From Thozetella sp. PMI_491 (lineage: Eukaryota; Ascomycota; Sordariomycetes; Chaetosphaeriales; Chaetosphaeriaceae): 64,000 bases of DNA. Location: assembly GCA_021432635.1 (NCBI GenBank), contig MU270140.1:1-64000 (forward strand). The letters run 5' to 3'. Numbering within the stretch: the first letter of the stretch is position 1; every line of letters starts with the position of its first letter. The notes under the pieces were generated by a model. That model searched no databases. It saw nothing but the letters and a program-made list of their open reading frames with translations, and was not told where the DNA came from. Positions 44,000 through 55,988 of this stretch are shown here, in pieces. A program made the position numbers and the translations under genes.

Positions 44000-45909
44000 T
44001 TAGTAATATTCGGGCAGGCTCCCGAAGCTCGGGATCGACTTGGAGCAGTCCCATGACCGCTCGTAGGCCACGGGGGGCATGTACTTGCCATCCAGGCCAG
44101 CCTTGTAGCTCCACAGGGGCGCTGACTCGGTCTTCCACGTCCAGTAGAACCACCCCCAGGACTTCTCGAAGGTGGACATCTGGGCCTCGGCCCAGGTCAG
44201 GAGGAACGACTTGTAGTCGGAGCTGAAAGTCGAGGGGTCCGCGTTGGCCTGGTCGCAGCTGCACTGCTTGTCTTGAGTAGGGCACTTGGGCGAGTCGCCG
44301 TTGGCCGAGAACGTGCCGACCCACCGCGCCCCGTTTCCAACGCCGTTGAGGTACTTGGTGCAGTCGGTATCGGCCTGCGACCACTCGCCGACCATGGTAG
44401 GGCCGAAGCCGGTGGATGTGTCGACGCTCAGCGTGACCTGCTCCGAGTAGGTCTGGCACGCAAACTGGATCTTTCCGGCGTGCTTCAGGGCAATGAGGTT
44501 GTCGTCGAAGAGGGTATACTGGTGGGCATCGACCACCAGTGAGTCGCCGTAGCCCTGGAGCTTACCCTTCCAAGCTGGTAGCCCGAGGAGACAGTCGCTG
44601 AAGACCTGGGCAGCGGTCACTCCGTTGTCCTTGACGATCTTGTAAGCCTCGGCATGCCATGTCACGAGGTCGTCTTGCGTGATCGCCTTGCCCGGCTCGT
44701 TGACCAGTCCGTAGAAGGCGATCACGTTCTTGTATCGATCCTGGGCGAAGAACTTCGACAGCGAGTTGTGGATGTCCAGGGACCGCTGCGCATTCACCGC
44801 CCCGTCGGACCCCGCCAGCCAGCCGATCGTGCCCTGACGCCCGCTGTGGTTCCAGCCGTTCTGGCTGCCAGGCACGGCGTGGAGGTCCAGGTTGACGCGC
44901 AGTCCGTACTTGCGAGCCCACTCGATTCCCCGGAGGAGATAGCGCCACGAGACGCCGAACACGTACGGGTCGCCGTCGTACGTCTTGACGGCCCAGTACG
45001 AGTAGGGAATCCGCACGTGGTCGAGTCCCGCCGCAGCCATTTGTTTAAAGTCGTCCTCTGTAATAAAAGTGGCATAGTGTTTCTCGAGCGTCTTGGCAGC
45101 TTGGTCCGGCCCCAGAGTCGAGCACAGGGTGTACTCGTCTCCGATGGACTTGCCCCCGATGGGGTCGAAGAGCGAGGGCGTGATGAAGGGCTCCAGAGAG
45201 AGCCAGCCGCCCAGGTTGACGCCACGGATGGGGCGCTTGCCGTAGGAATCCCACGGCTTGTTGAGGGCTGGCACATTCGGGTTCGCTTGAGCGGAGTCGT
45301 CCCAGCTTGAGTTTAAGCCGACGATGGGGAGATCGCCAACCGTCGCGTCGGTGAAGGTGCAGTTGAATCCCGTCATATCGGCCCACGACGTCACGTCCAT
45401 CCAGGTGCCTTTAAGCGACGAAGGAATACCGTCTGACTTGGTGCATGCGACCGGGGTGGGGGTGCTGGTTGCCGTCGAGCTGGTGGCAGTGGACGCACGG
45501 GTGGAAGTGGCCGTAGGTGTCTGCCCGGCAGCGCCACCAGTTACTGTGCTCCCCGCCGAGGCGCTGCCGCTCTCATTCGGAGAAGCAGTATCCGAGTCGA
45601 GGCGGACGTCCTCGTTCCCACCTACGTGTATCACCTTCTTGGCGATCAGCACACCAACGGTGATACCACCAGCGGCCAGGACAGCAAAGATCAATGCAAG
45701 ACAGATGACTGTTGTCTCATGTCAGCAAACCCGAGGGGCACGGCGCGAAACCGCATTCTCGACTCGGGGGTCCCCTCACCTATCCGCCTGGTCCTCGAGG
45801 GCCGGGTACGGCCATAGGTCTCTCCAGCGCCGTTGAGCTTCTCGGTGCTGGCCGCGGCTCCCGGCCCGACGCGCTCGGCGGAGCTGTTCCACCCGTCGTC
45901 TCTCGCCAT
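44000..45909 (-). CDS. Exo-1,3-beta-glucanase, GH5 (subfamily 9 type), type II membrane-anchored
   Basis: Two exons on the minus strand: 45909-45780 and 45708-44000 (71-nt intron); 612 residues. A ~43-residue Arg-rich cytosolic tail is followed by one membrane segment (about 44-66, VICLALIFAVLAAGGITVGVLIA) and a Ser/Thr-rich linker, as in fungal ExgD-type membrane exoglucanases. Catalytic domain: RGVNLGGWLSLEPFITPS, GLDHVRIPYSYWAV, LRVNLDLHAVPGSQNGWNHSG, the acid/base Glu at about 381 in GLVNEP, the His in VVDAHQYTLF, and the nucleophile Glu at about 485 in MVGEWSQAD. The enzyme trims 1,3-beta-glucan at the cell surface during wall remodelling. Confidence 0.93.
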
Positions 45910-47992
45910 AGTTGCTAGAGGGTGCGCAGGTTAGAAGGATGGAAATCCAAGGTGCTCCCAGCTCTCCTGTTCGTTCGGTGCGATGATGGCTCTGGTAGTA
46001 GTTCCTCTCTTAAGAACCACTGCTACAACTCCATGCAATATGGAGCGCCCCTTAAGCGGCCATCAGCAGGGCACAGCGTGCCAGCGAGCGCAGTCGAGTC
46101 CCGGATCCGAGAGGAAAACAGCCACCAGTCGTGTACTTGGCGCTGCTATCGTGAGGGGGGAGACAGAGCCGACTCGCGAACGGGGTGTTGCTCGATTCGG
46201 GCGTCTTGACGAGTCTCCGGACTGAGGTGCGCGGGCATGTGTCTAGAACACCGCCGATGTTTTAAACCGGCCACGCTCTGCTCGCATAGCAAATAGCTAG
46301 CGCTGCTTCTCTCTAGGACCGGCACAGACCCGAGGCTAAGTAGGGTGTGCCGTGCCGGAAGCGGACGAGAGAGCGCCGCTTCTTGACACGAGGCGCCCAG
46401 CTGAGCCGCGATCCAAATTTCGTATTCCCCTCGAAGGGTGCTGAACGGCGCGTGGGCGCGACGGCACCCAGACGGACCCCTGCACTATCGTATGTAGCGG
46501 GGACTGGCTCGGCGCTAATCGCAGTGCTAGCCCGCCGCCGAGGTTCCAATACGAGCAGACGCCATAGCGGGAAGGCACCTGGGCAGCAGCGTGCCTGCTC
46601 GTTTGCCCATGCCAACATCAGGGGCTCGGGCGGGACCAACACCCTGTGCGGGCTCGTGCCCGACAAGTCCGCCAAAAAGGTGGTGCCAATCCGGGGTGAC
46701 AGGGTCCAATGGGGCTTCAGTCGACTGAAAACGTCTCAGTCGGGTCTCTGTTATGGGTCTCTCACGGTGCTGTTTACGTATTGGAATGCCTTAGTGGCGT
46801 TCCTTAGACTGGCTAAGCGAGCGGCACGGCTTCGATCAGATGATGAACGGCACCCTGCGGCTGAGAAGGAAGAAAGAAAAATAAACACTCGCACGCAACG
46901 CATAAACGGTGGCTCGCCCCCGCTCGCTCGTGTCGAAAGACTATTCACGGCCGGTGCTAGTCCGCAAGTTCGGAGGGCGAGCCCCGTAAAGAGCCGCGCG
47001 AGCTCGGCCTCTCGCCTCAGTGGCGATGCGCCGCGTGGGAGACGAATGTGTGTCTCTGCGAGGATGGATCCGCAGATGTGGCCGAATTATTTAATTTTGT
47101 CCTGAGGACGGGGCCGAGCCCAAGTTTAATTAACACGCCGAACGTGCTTCCGCCCCCACCACCCTAACCGCCTCGGTACCAGCCTCGCTTCTCCCCACGC
47201 TTCCCACGCTAATACCCCTACTTTTAATATTGAGCCGCCTCCGCGCAACGCCATGCGGTGCCCAGGGCTTGACGATAATTAGTGACATGGTGACATCACA
47301 CGGCATCGGGCATAAGCCTATACCTTACTTACTCCACGGTACTAGGACGAGAAATGGGTACAGTAGGTACTACTGCAAGAAATAGAGCGTACCTAACTAC
47401 CCCCTTGGGCGCGCGCAGGGCACACGTGCCAAGACGGCACTGCACCTTTTGTGCGACGATGTCCGGACATATTTGATAGTTTCACGTGAGGCTGTACAGA
47501 GTGGTCCTGTTCTGCAGCTTCCTCGGGGAAGGTAGAAGACAGGTGAAGAGCTCGGTTGTTTGCCTGTTGTATCCTCGAGTCCACCTTGTCTACCTAACAG
47601 CCTATCTGGATTTCCGTGCCGCTTCGCTTCTCGCAATGCGAGCTCGCGAGAGCGCAGATTCAGGACTCTGATTTACACAATCGGAGTCCGTCGCACTCGG
47701 TCTTTGCAGTTCGGCGGGTCGGCCGGCAACGACGGAGTTGTGGCTTGCTCCTTGCAAGTCCCGCCCCGAGATAATCCTCCAGCCTCTGAACCTTATCTTA
47801 CCCTGCAGCTGCCACACAGTACGGGACCTGCTTGCTTATAACCTGGTTATTACCTTATCTTAGGGCGGGCATGCAGTACGGTGCAAATATGGGTGGGTAC
47901 CTGCAGAGAGCTCAGGGAAAAACGCGCACGTCCGCAAGGGGGGAAAAAAAAATTTGGTGCGGCACACAAACGCACACCAAAAATAACACCTT

Positions 47993-48076
47993 TGCGTCGG
48001 CCGGGAATCGAACCCGGGGCCCACGCAGATATGCTTGCCATGGCAAGCGTGGATTTTACCACTAAACCACCGACGC
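47993..48076 (-). tRNA. tRNA-Gly(GCC) with short intron, copy 4
   Basis: 84 nt on the minus strand, mature part the same as the other copies; the intron begins TGGCAAGC instead of TAGCAAGC and ends CATATC like copy 1. Five T on the minus strand at 47983-47979 as terminator. Its 5' flank resembles that of copy 1 (GCCGG... and TTCACT... blocks in the same order). Confidence 0.92.
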
Positions 48077-50342
48077 TGTTGTTGTTGCCGGCGTCATTTT
48101 CTTCACTCATAAAACTTAGGTGCCCCCACTGCGGTTGAAACGTTGTGCTCTGACCCCGGAATTGCGGATCCGCCTGCTCAAGATACACTAGGAAAGAAAA
48201 GAATCTGCGATGTAGTTGACAGGAGCAGACGAAGTATCGCATCTCGATACTGAAAGGGGTGGTGGGTGGGTAAGCATGGCCCTTCTCTTCGCCAGCGCGG
48301 CTGGGAGATCGGTAGCGAAGACGAGTTGCTTCACAGCTCTGGTAGCTGAAGTATTTGCGTTGGATAGCTAGTACCGATCATTTCCCTTTCCGGCTGCGCA
48401 GCGTACTTGGGAGTACCCCCTCGCCTAGATTGATTAGTGTAGATGGCAGCCAAGACTCTACTGCTTGTAGGAGCAATTAAGGCTGATGCCAAGACCGCTA
48501 ATCTGTAAATCGACATGATTTAAGCAAGGCCCGTGCTATACAGCCTGGGCCGTCTATACATCCGCGACAACCTCAATGTAGGGTTCAAGGCTGGGGACAG
48601 CCCATTTCGATGTAATGAGATGGGTAAATCCGTGTCCTGCTGGATGAGAAGGGCAGCGGTGAGCAGGCCCCAGATAAAAAGAGGCGCAAGAACTGTAATG
48701 GAAGAGAACCCCGCTCTCGGTTTCACAAAGCAGTCGCGCTGCGGGATTTTGAAGAGATATGGAGCCGTCTGGTTCCGCTGGATCTATGGAGGACCTTGAG
48801 TACATGTTCTGTGGATACCTGTGCGAGCTTAGAGTCACTTCTGCGCGTTGTAGAGAAGGAAAAGCGGTTCATGCCGCCTCTCTATCTTCGGCAAGCTGCA
48901 TGGTCTCGGGACGCGATTTCTCTGCGACTAGCGACAATGCCGGCGATTGATACAGTACCGATCGCTCTTCTTGCATCGAAATATTCGGGTATAATGTGGC
49001 GTGCTAGCGGGGGCCATGTCGAGGCGTGGTACTGATACCCGACAGTGCCAAATTGATGCTGCTTGTACCTAAAATGCCACTACACCCCGGCATGTCGGCA
49101 ATACACCGACGACTATAGTTACTCACAACAGGGCACATCCATACTTTCCAGACTCTGGCTCGGTGCAATCGGGTGGTGGCTTAGATAGTCCCGTCCCAGG
49201 CCTCTCCGAGCCGGGATCCGGCGCTATCGAATGTACAGAGCATGGCCGGATCCGACACCTATTTTCTGCGTGGTTTATTTTATGTATTTTGATTTTTTTC
49301 TGATGAATTTAAGAAATTCTTTTGAGGTATTTACGCCGCAGCCCACTAGCTATTGGTCTTGTCTTCCTTGCCGTGGTGGCCGCACATCCGAAAAACACGG
49401 CAGTGTGGAAATTGGTCCGTTTGGCATAGTAGGGGTGGGCAATTTCTAGCCAGAAGTTCCTGCATTCGCTCGGGCCACAATGTAAGATGTGAACAAACTG
49501 CGTCCCTGGATTGATCCTCTTATATCCATACCTGTCAGCATGTCCTACAGCACCCTCCAGCTCGTACCCGCTATAGACCTGTCAGTAGTCGGCTCCCTTT
49601 AGGCCATGGCAATCTGCCCCCGGGGGTGTTCCTGACGCCGGGGAGCGAAGAGGTTCTTCTTTAGGCATGCAAATTAGGCGATCCAACCTTCGGGTCGTGC
49701 ATTCGCGGTATTCGCGGCAGTTTTCCTTCCAGATCCCCAAGGGGGAAGCTGTACTACGACATGAAACCGAGATCGCCTTGACGGTTTTTCGCCGCGCCGC
49801 CCCGTCTTTTCGGTTGATGACGCACGGGTAGGATGATGACTGCCGCATCTTTCGTGGCGGCGGCAACGGATTTGGGCGGGCATCCTGATACGTAAGCCAC
49901 ATGACCTACCTAGACGGTACACAACTTTCGGTCTTGTGCAACGTGAAGGCGACCGCGCGGCAGAGTTTATCTGTACGAAATATCTAGGCGAATAGGAACC
50001 TGTTTTTTGTACCGAAGGAGAATTGCCTTCTCAGGTAACATGTATACCTGTGGAAGTACAGCAGAAATCCTGGAGCCGAGCCTCGCGAACTTGCCTCCTG
50101 GTACGCCAGGATTGCCCCGGGGAGCTGGGGTAGTCATAGCCCACGAAACCGGTCGCGAATTGTTATGTCGTTGTGCGCTGCGTGGTGTATTACGCCGTCT
50201 TATTCGCTGTGGCGGCGCTATGGAGCTGCAAGAATCGAGACGGCCGAGTCCTGTCGTGGCTCCGGGTGCAAGGACCAAAGTCAACCCGGTCATGTAAGCA
50301 CTCGCTACCCGAATATGCGGCGCGCGCGAGCATATCCCATGA

Positions 50343-50350
50343 TATAAATT
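50343..50350 (+). promoter_or_regulatory. TATA-like element of the secreted NTF2-like gene
   Basis: TATAAATT, 95 nt before the ATG at 50438. Confidence 0.45.
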
Positions 50351-50437
50351 GCTTGCTACGTCCCTCGAATCGTCGTCCTGGATAGCTAGGCAAGCCCGGA
50401 ACTCTGCTACAAAGCCCGATACTTTCTCGAGAATACC

Positions 50438-51382
50438 ATGTTGACCCCAGTCGCCTTCGTAACGGCCGCCGCCCTGGCCTTCGCCGGTATTACCACGGCG
50501 TATCCGACAGACAACACGACCACCACCACTCTACCCTACCCGGATATCGCGGATACTACTTACGCCAGCCCTGACCTTGTCGACTTCTTGCACAAGTTCT
50601 TCACCGCTAAGACCCTCGCGAACCTGGACACCCTGCAGAGCCTCTTCACCCCGACGGAGAATGGCGTCTATTATGACGCCGTGATGGGCCTTTCGATTCC
50701 GCAGGCCAACCTCTCGGCCGTTTATAAGCAGCTCTACGGAGATGCTCAGCCCGGCGGCGCATCCTACCCGCTGCAAGTCATTGGCGATATGAACAGCGCC
50801 GTCATCCGTTTCGTGGACACGCCCGAGATGTTCGGAACCGAGGTTCGCGGCATCTCTGCCGTTGATTTTCTGAACGGCAAGGTGCTACGCTGGATCGACT
50901 ACTGGGACGCTCGGCACGACCCGCTCATTCTGGAGAGGGGCCCTATGCCGGCAACCTTCGGCGAAGAGCTCGTCACGGCGGCGCCTAACAAGTTTATGGA
51001 GTGCATTGTGACCAAGCTCAACAGCGCTCTTGCAACCCAGAACAGCACAGCGGTTGCGGAGCTCTTCACCTTCAACGCAGTCTTCGAAGACCGTGTGCTG
51101 CGCACTCGCATTGAAGGCCAGGTCAACATTGAGAGCTACCTGAGCCGAGCGCTGCCCACGCTCCCCTATGGTTCCGGGGTCCAGATACGGCATGTCGTTG
51201 GCACCGCGCACGGCGGCGCCTACGAATGGATCGCGAAGCCGGGCGGCGCGACCCCCAGCGGCATCTCCCGAATCGAACTCGACAGCACTGGGCTGATCTC
51301 CGGGTTCGCCAGCCTGTGGGATAGCTCGCTGACCACCAACGCGACGCTTGAGGCGCTCACTGGGCTGGTCACGAACTTGTAA
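50438..51382 (+). CDS. Secreted protein with two NTF2/SnoaL-like domains, function unknown
   Basis: 314 residues, intronless, ATG at 50438. Signal peptide about residues 1-21 (MLTPVAFVTAAALAFAGITTAYP), then a Thr-rich stretch. The rest looks like two cystatin-like alpha+beta (NTF2/SnoaL) halves: residues ~45-165 (LVDFLHKFFTAKTLANLDTLQSLFTP...VLRWIDYWDARHD) and ~180-314 (KLNSALATQNSTAVAELFTFNAVFEDRVLRTRIEGQVNIESYL...ISRIELDSTGLISGFASLWDSS). This fold holds enzymes and binding proteins; the catalytic residues of SnoaL cyclases cannot be recognised with confidence. Four sequons are seen. Extracellular. Confidence 0.7.
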   Translation: MLTPVAFVTAAALAFAGITTAYPTDNTTTTTLPYPDIADTTYASPDLVDFLHKFFTAKTLANLDTLQSLFTPTENGVYYDAVMGLSIPQANLSAVYKQLYGDAQPGGASYPLQVIGDMNSAVIRFVDTPEMFGTEVRGISAVDFLNGKVLRWIDYWDARHDPLILERGPMPATFGEELVTAAPNKFMECIVTKLNSALATQNSTAVAELFTFNAVFEDRVLRTRIEGQVNIESYLSRALPTLPYGSGVQIRHVVGTAHGGAYEWIAKPGGATPSGISRIELDSTGLISGFASLWDSSLTTNATLEALTGLVTNL

Positions 51383-51811
51383 GGGGTAATCGAGATATAC
51401 GGTCGGCGTCGTTCGAATGGGGTCTTGTTTGCACAGGTGTCTGGTCGGGGTCTGTAGAAAGGTTCTTTATTCCATCTGGACCTAGACAAGTCGCTCCGTG
51501 GTGTACCGGCGGTCGTCAAAACTTTTAGATTCATCCCTTCATTAGAACTAGAATTCCCGCGATATAGAGATAGAGTGTATTTGATATATCGAGATGAATA
51601 TACTGAAAGGAGGGGGATAAGCGCATTGCATCTGCATCAGATACAGCCTTCACTCCAGCCATTACTCTTCATTAATTCGTTGTCCGCGCCGAGATCAAGC
51701 GTGTGCAGAGTACCGCTTGAAGCCAGAGCATCACTGACTCGAGAACCAACGGTACTTTGGTAACCTTTTCCATTTTTCCGTTTGCCTCGGTGCGAGCCTC
51801 TAAATTGGTGC
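51383..51811. other. Convergent intergenic region
   Basis: AT-rich 3' flanks of two convergent genes; nothing further seen. Confidence 0.4.
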
Positions 51812-52645
51812 TCAGACCAGCGGCTCAAACTGCTCTGGCAGTGGCCTGCCTTCGATCCAGGCTAAGACTCCATCGGCAAACAAGACGGGCAGTTGTAGGT
51901 CCCAGGCATGCACAGCCGCCTTGACCACGACTGCCCTGCTATCGGGGTGTCCGGAATCCTTCCAGGCTAAGCCCATCTTCCTCGTAGGCTCTACGGGGTC
52001 TTGTCGGCCGCCCGCGATAGCGAGCACGCGCACCTCTTTGATACCCCTGACCTGTTCCAAGTTGACCTCCAGTATGCTGGAGAACACGCTGTGAACGACC
52101 TCCCACCGCCGGTTCCGCCGCGTCTCGGCGCGCAGGTCCTCGTGCCGCAGGAGCCCCAGGTTTCCTGTCAGCAGCCAGTATACGGCGTCAGGCAGGGCGT
52201 CTATCGCGGTCATGAGGTACCAGGGGATGCTGGGATGGGCGGCCATGAACCTCTGTGACCCCTCAAAAGGCGCGGACCCGGTAGCCCAGGCCGAGAGAAC
52301 AAGCTCGGGGAAGCGGCGGGCGAGATTGAGAGTGATGAAGCCGCCCATAGACAGTCCCACCACGTGCGCGCGCCCGCCATGCGCCCTGCGCCGTATCAGG
52401 GCAGCAACAAGGTCCGCCGCATCGGGGATACGTGCCGGAAGCAGGTGGGACGAATTGGAATGACCCGGGGCGTCAACGACCAGGAGATGGTAATTCGTCA
52501 AGTGCGGCGTGACGTTGTCCCATTCCCGGTGTGAGGCCAGGAGGCCGTGGATGAGGACGATGGTGGTCTCTGCCGCAGGATGGAGGGATAGATGGAAGAG
52601 CTCTTCCTGCTCTCCCGCAGGCGTCAACAGGGCCTCGTTCTCCAT
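51812..52645 (-). CDS. Alpha/beta hydrolase (AB hydrolase-1 type)
   Basis: 277 residues, intronless, ATG at 52645. The fold is clear: oxyanion HGLLASHREWDN (33-44), nucleophile elbow Ser99 in VVGLSMGGF, acid Asp216 in AGGRQDPVEP, and His246 in AAVHAWDLQLP. No signal peptide, so probably cytosolic. The family covers esterases, lipases, epoxide hydrolases and C-C hydrolases; the substrate cannot be assigned. Neighbouring genes give no metabolic hint except that the transporter/GH78 module lies beyond. Confidence 0.85.
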   Translation of the reverse strand: MENEALLTPAGEQEELFHLSLHPAAETTIVLIHGLLASHREWDNVTPHLTNYHLLVVDAPGHSNSSHLLPARIPDAADLVAALIRRRAHGGRAHVVGLSMGGFITLNLARRFPELVLSAWATGSAPFEGSQRFMAAHPSIPWYLMTAIDALPDAVYWLLTGNLGLLRHEDLRAETRRNRRWEVVHSVFSSILEVNLEQVRGIKEVRVLAIAGGRQDPVEPTRKMGLAWKDSGHPDSRAVVVKAAVHAWDLQLPVLFADGVLAWIEGRPLPEQFEPLV

Positions 52646-53449
52646 GTCAGACGCTGTGCTCCTGCACTGCTATGCACGCGCCGATTATAAAAGCGAGCTG
52701 AAACGGGGCCGAGTTTTCGGAAGGATTTTATACGTCAAAGTAAGGTACTTGTCAGCCGTGGAGGCCGGAATCCCGGGATGAAACCAACCCCCAAAGCCCC
52801 CCACACCGGCGTATCTCAGAGCACGCCAGCCAAAACGAGTCGCTTATCGTTGGCCCAAGCCCTACTTCGTAACATCCTGACAGGCGGTAGCTCTGTATAT
52901 CGGATACTTTTCCTGCACTGTTTCTGCTAGTTGCTGGCCCGATTGGGACAGCTCACCGATCTAGGCACTATTGACATCGATCACTCTGTCTTGGCACCCT
53001 GCCTTGCCTAGGTACATTGCCTAGATTGGAATTCTACCTAAGACCTATTCTCGTACCTGCGCCCCCCGCCAAGAAAACTCTCTTGCGCAATGTACCTTAT
53101 CCGGTGAATCATGGGTAGGCACGAAACGGATTCACGCACGGCCCACTACGCACCTAATCCTCCAGATAGGACCCTTGAGCCAACCTCTGGGGGGCCCGAG
53201 TGCACGTGTAGTAATAATGCTGTTTACAGTATGGAACTCGCATTCAGTATATTGCATGTATTTTCCAACCTAGCATTAGCTTCACGCAAGCGAAAGTGTG
53301 CGTCCTCTCCTCACAATCCATCCATGTGCTACCCTATAGACTATGGCTATTCTCGAAAAGCGGGCAGGCAAGCCGCGCTAAAGCAGTCGTGAATATTGCA
53401 AGGCCGGGCCGCCGTCGTAAGCGCGGCCGAGGGGAGGGGGCTTTTGGCT
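52646..53449. other. Intergenic, hydrolase promoter side
   Basis: About 800 bp between the hydrolase (minus) and the end of the transporter (minus). A C-rich block (CCCCCAAAGCCCCCC) lies at 52788-52802. No other gene recognised. Confidence 0.4.
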
Positions 53450-55237
53450 TTACTTCTGCTCCTCCTCGACATGGGTCGTCGCTGGAACTTCCTTGTTCAT
53501 GGCCATCGCTCCCTCGGGATCATCCAAAGCATGGGGTACCAGCTGGTCGCCGAAAAGCACATCCATCTGCTCCAACGTTCGGCCCTTGGTCTCAGGGTAA
53601 AAGAACCAATAGGACAGCAGGGCGATGATGTTGAAGACGAAGAAGATGTAGAAGTAGGCAAACCCAATCCTCGTCAAGGCGATCGGCGAGAACTGCGCGA
53701 ACTATCCAGGTTCCTCAGTCAATAATTGCCTTTCATGTGTTTGCTTAGGAGTATGTCTCGGAAGCAGTGCTCGTGAGACATATACGGAAAGGAAGAAATC
53801 AGCTGCGAAACAAGACTTACGACGAGGTTAATGAGCCAGTTGGTAAAGGTCGTAATTGCGTTGCCCAGCGCGCGCACCTCGACCGGGAAGATCTCGGCCG
53901 GGTACACCCACGAGATGATGCCGAGGGGCGTGTAGAAGAGACTGAAGATGAAGTTCATGGCCACCATGGAACGCAGCTGGTTGGCGTTGTCCGGGTTGAG
54001 GTACTGGGCCTGGACCGCGTTGACCAAGAGGGCACCGCCTAGACCGGCGGCCGACACGATCAGGGGCTTGACACGCCCAACCTTGTCGAGCATCCACAGA
54101 CCAATTGTGCAGTACACGATGGAGAGCGCGCCGCTGATTCCAATAATCATGAGCGAGGTCTGTGTGTCGATCCCTAGGATCTCATAAATGGTCGGTCCGT
54201 AGCTTTGCAACCTTGGTCAGCACCACATCCCGACAGCTCTAACACGCGCAATAACAGGTTTACCCACTAGTTGATGACGTTAATGCCCGAAAGAGGACCA
54301 AAGGCCTGGACTCCGCAGCCGAGAATAAGCCGCTTCCGCCACGAGGGCTTGGTTAGGATGGACATGGTCGTAACCTTGCCGATCTCTCGGTCGGCGGCGA
54401 TGACGTCGCGGATCTCCATGAACTCGAGATCAATCCGAGAGGCGTTCTCTCCATTCCGGAGCTTCTCTAGCACGGCCCGCGCTTCATCATGCTTGTCCTT
54501 CTCCATGAGCCAACGTGGCGACTCCTGAAGAAACCATACACCAGCGACGAGGATAATAGCAGGGACGCATTGGAAGCCGAGGGGGAATCGCCCTGAGAGT
54601 GGAGCAGGCTGGTTAGAGACTGAAGAGGCGGTAGTAGCGGGCTAGGAGAGACTCACAGGAGAAAGCAGTTGTGGAAAACGAACACCCGTAACCGAGCCAT
54701 TGGGCGACCAGAAATCCCCAGCTGAGGAACCACTGGAGCAGGCCGGAGAGGGCACCTCGCCACTTGGGCATAGACAGCTCCGAGGCGTACATCGGGATGG
54801 TACTCGTCAGCATGCCGACGGCGATGCCACCGATGAACCGTCCAGCGATGAGCATGCCCATGCTGTTGGCGCCGGACTGCAGAGATGAGCCGAGGAGGGA
54901 GACTAGTGCACCGAGGAAGATAGTCCGCTTGCGGCCGATCATATCGGCAAAGATCTGTGACGCGAAACGGCCTAGTTAGTTGGTACTCTAGACAGTACGT
55001 TGACTTCTCGCAAACTATGGTTCAACTGACCATGTTAATCATGGTTCCAAGGACCGCTCCGCCCTGGAAAGAGCTGACGATGCCGCCCTTAATGTCATCG
55101 CTGGGGTTGTCGAAGTATTCCTTAAAATGAGGAAGTGCAATGGTGGACGAGATGATGCCGGAGTCGTAGCCAAAAAGGAAACCTCCCACGGCCAGAAAGG
55201 CCGCTGAGGCGATAGTGAGGGTATTGCCTCTGGCCAT
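53450..55237 (-). CDS. MFS sugar transporter (hexose transporter family)
   Basis: Five exons on the minus strand: 55237-55031, 54954-54657, 54592-54268, 54202-53821, 53701-53450; introns 64-119 nt, all phases match; 487 residues. ATG at 55237 (an in-frame GTG upstream is not used). Sugar-porter signatures: GFLFGYDSGIIS in the first segment, DMIGRKRTIFLG after the second, GRFIGGIAVGM, QESPRWLMEKD after the sixth, NVINYYGPTIYEIL created by splicing, VYPAEIFPVEVRALG, and YPETKGRTLEQ at the end of the twelfth. Imports a sugar or related substrate across the plasma membrane; the exact one is not readable. Divergent from the GH78 gene with ~750 bp shared promoter, so rhamnose or rhamnoside import is a reasonable guess. 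Confidence 0.93.
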
Positions 55238-55988
55238 AGCTGTTATACGCGCCACAAGATCAAGTCGCGAGGGGTAGGGAACTGGGCGTGTTCGTGAAGC
55301 AGTTGGGGAGCACTAGCGGTGGGGACCAATGCTTTATATACCTTTGTCCTCTGGCCCAAAAAAGGGGGACGTCTTCCGGTGTGGCGGCGCGAGGGACAAG
55401 GGCACACAGATGGCACCTCGGCTCGATGCATGCGAGGACCGAAGGAGGCAAGCTGCACACTGGACCGAAAGTCTCGGTAACCTCCAGCCCGAATGATGGC
55501 TAGGTAGACTTGCGAGTCTCAAGAGGTGGCATGGTTTCCATGCCCCAGGTCTTCGGGCTTCCCACTCGCGCACTTTTCTGGTCTCCCCGAACTGGTCCAC
55601 TTTCACCCCATCTACCTACCCCATCCCCCCCTTCATCTCCATGCAGGGCACTAGTTGCTAAAATGATGCCAGGCGATAATCACACCCCTCCCCCACCCAA
55701 ACCCCAACGGGTGGAGGCCATGATGCGGCAAGTGGGGTTTGGGGCAGTCTGGCGCCATGGCGAAGCTCGCTTCTGCTCCCTGCAGCACGACTGCCACGCT
55801 CGTGTGGATTGCTCCATCTAGCGGACTATGTTGACCCGAGGAGGAGGAACGAGCGCAAGAGGTCGGGAAGCAGACTCGCCGTCTTTGACTCGCGCATCTA
55901 GAGTTCGTGGTTGATAAGCGAAGCTGCAAGTTTGCCAGGAGCACCCTCGGCGCCAGTAACAACAGCAGAAGCAGCAACAGCAGCTACG
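55238..55988. promoter_or_regulatory. Divergent promoter region of the MFS transporter and GH78 genes
   Basis: 751 bp between start codons. For the transporter a TATA box at 55332-55340 and an ATTGG/CCAAT pentamer at 55326-55330 region are seen. Several G-/C-rich stretches (CCCCC at 55624-55630, 55687-55705) occur toward the GH78 side. A common Zn2Cys6 regulator could act here, which is inference. Confidence 0.45.
55332..55340 (-). promoter_or_regulatory. TATA box of the MFS transporter gene
   Basis: Minus-strand TATATAAAG, 95 nt before the ATG at 55237. Confidence 0.55.

Larger units (their letters stand above)
45910..50437. other. Intergenic, 4.5 kb with one tRNA-Gly gene
   Basis: Promoter of the GH5 gene on the left. 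A 252-codon open frame at 46347-47105 is G/C-rich and Arg-rich, has no domain and no coding-like conservation of pattern, and is not called. The tRNA gene is at 47993-48076. The right end is the promoter of the secreted NTF2-like gene. Confidence 0.45.

Noticed and set aside
46347-47105. 252-codon plus-strand open frame
   Set aside because: Arg/Ser-rich, no domain, long opposing frames on the other strand, lies in the upstream region of the GH5 gene; likely chance in GC-rich sequence.
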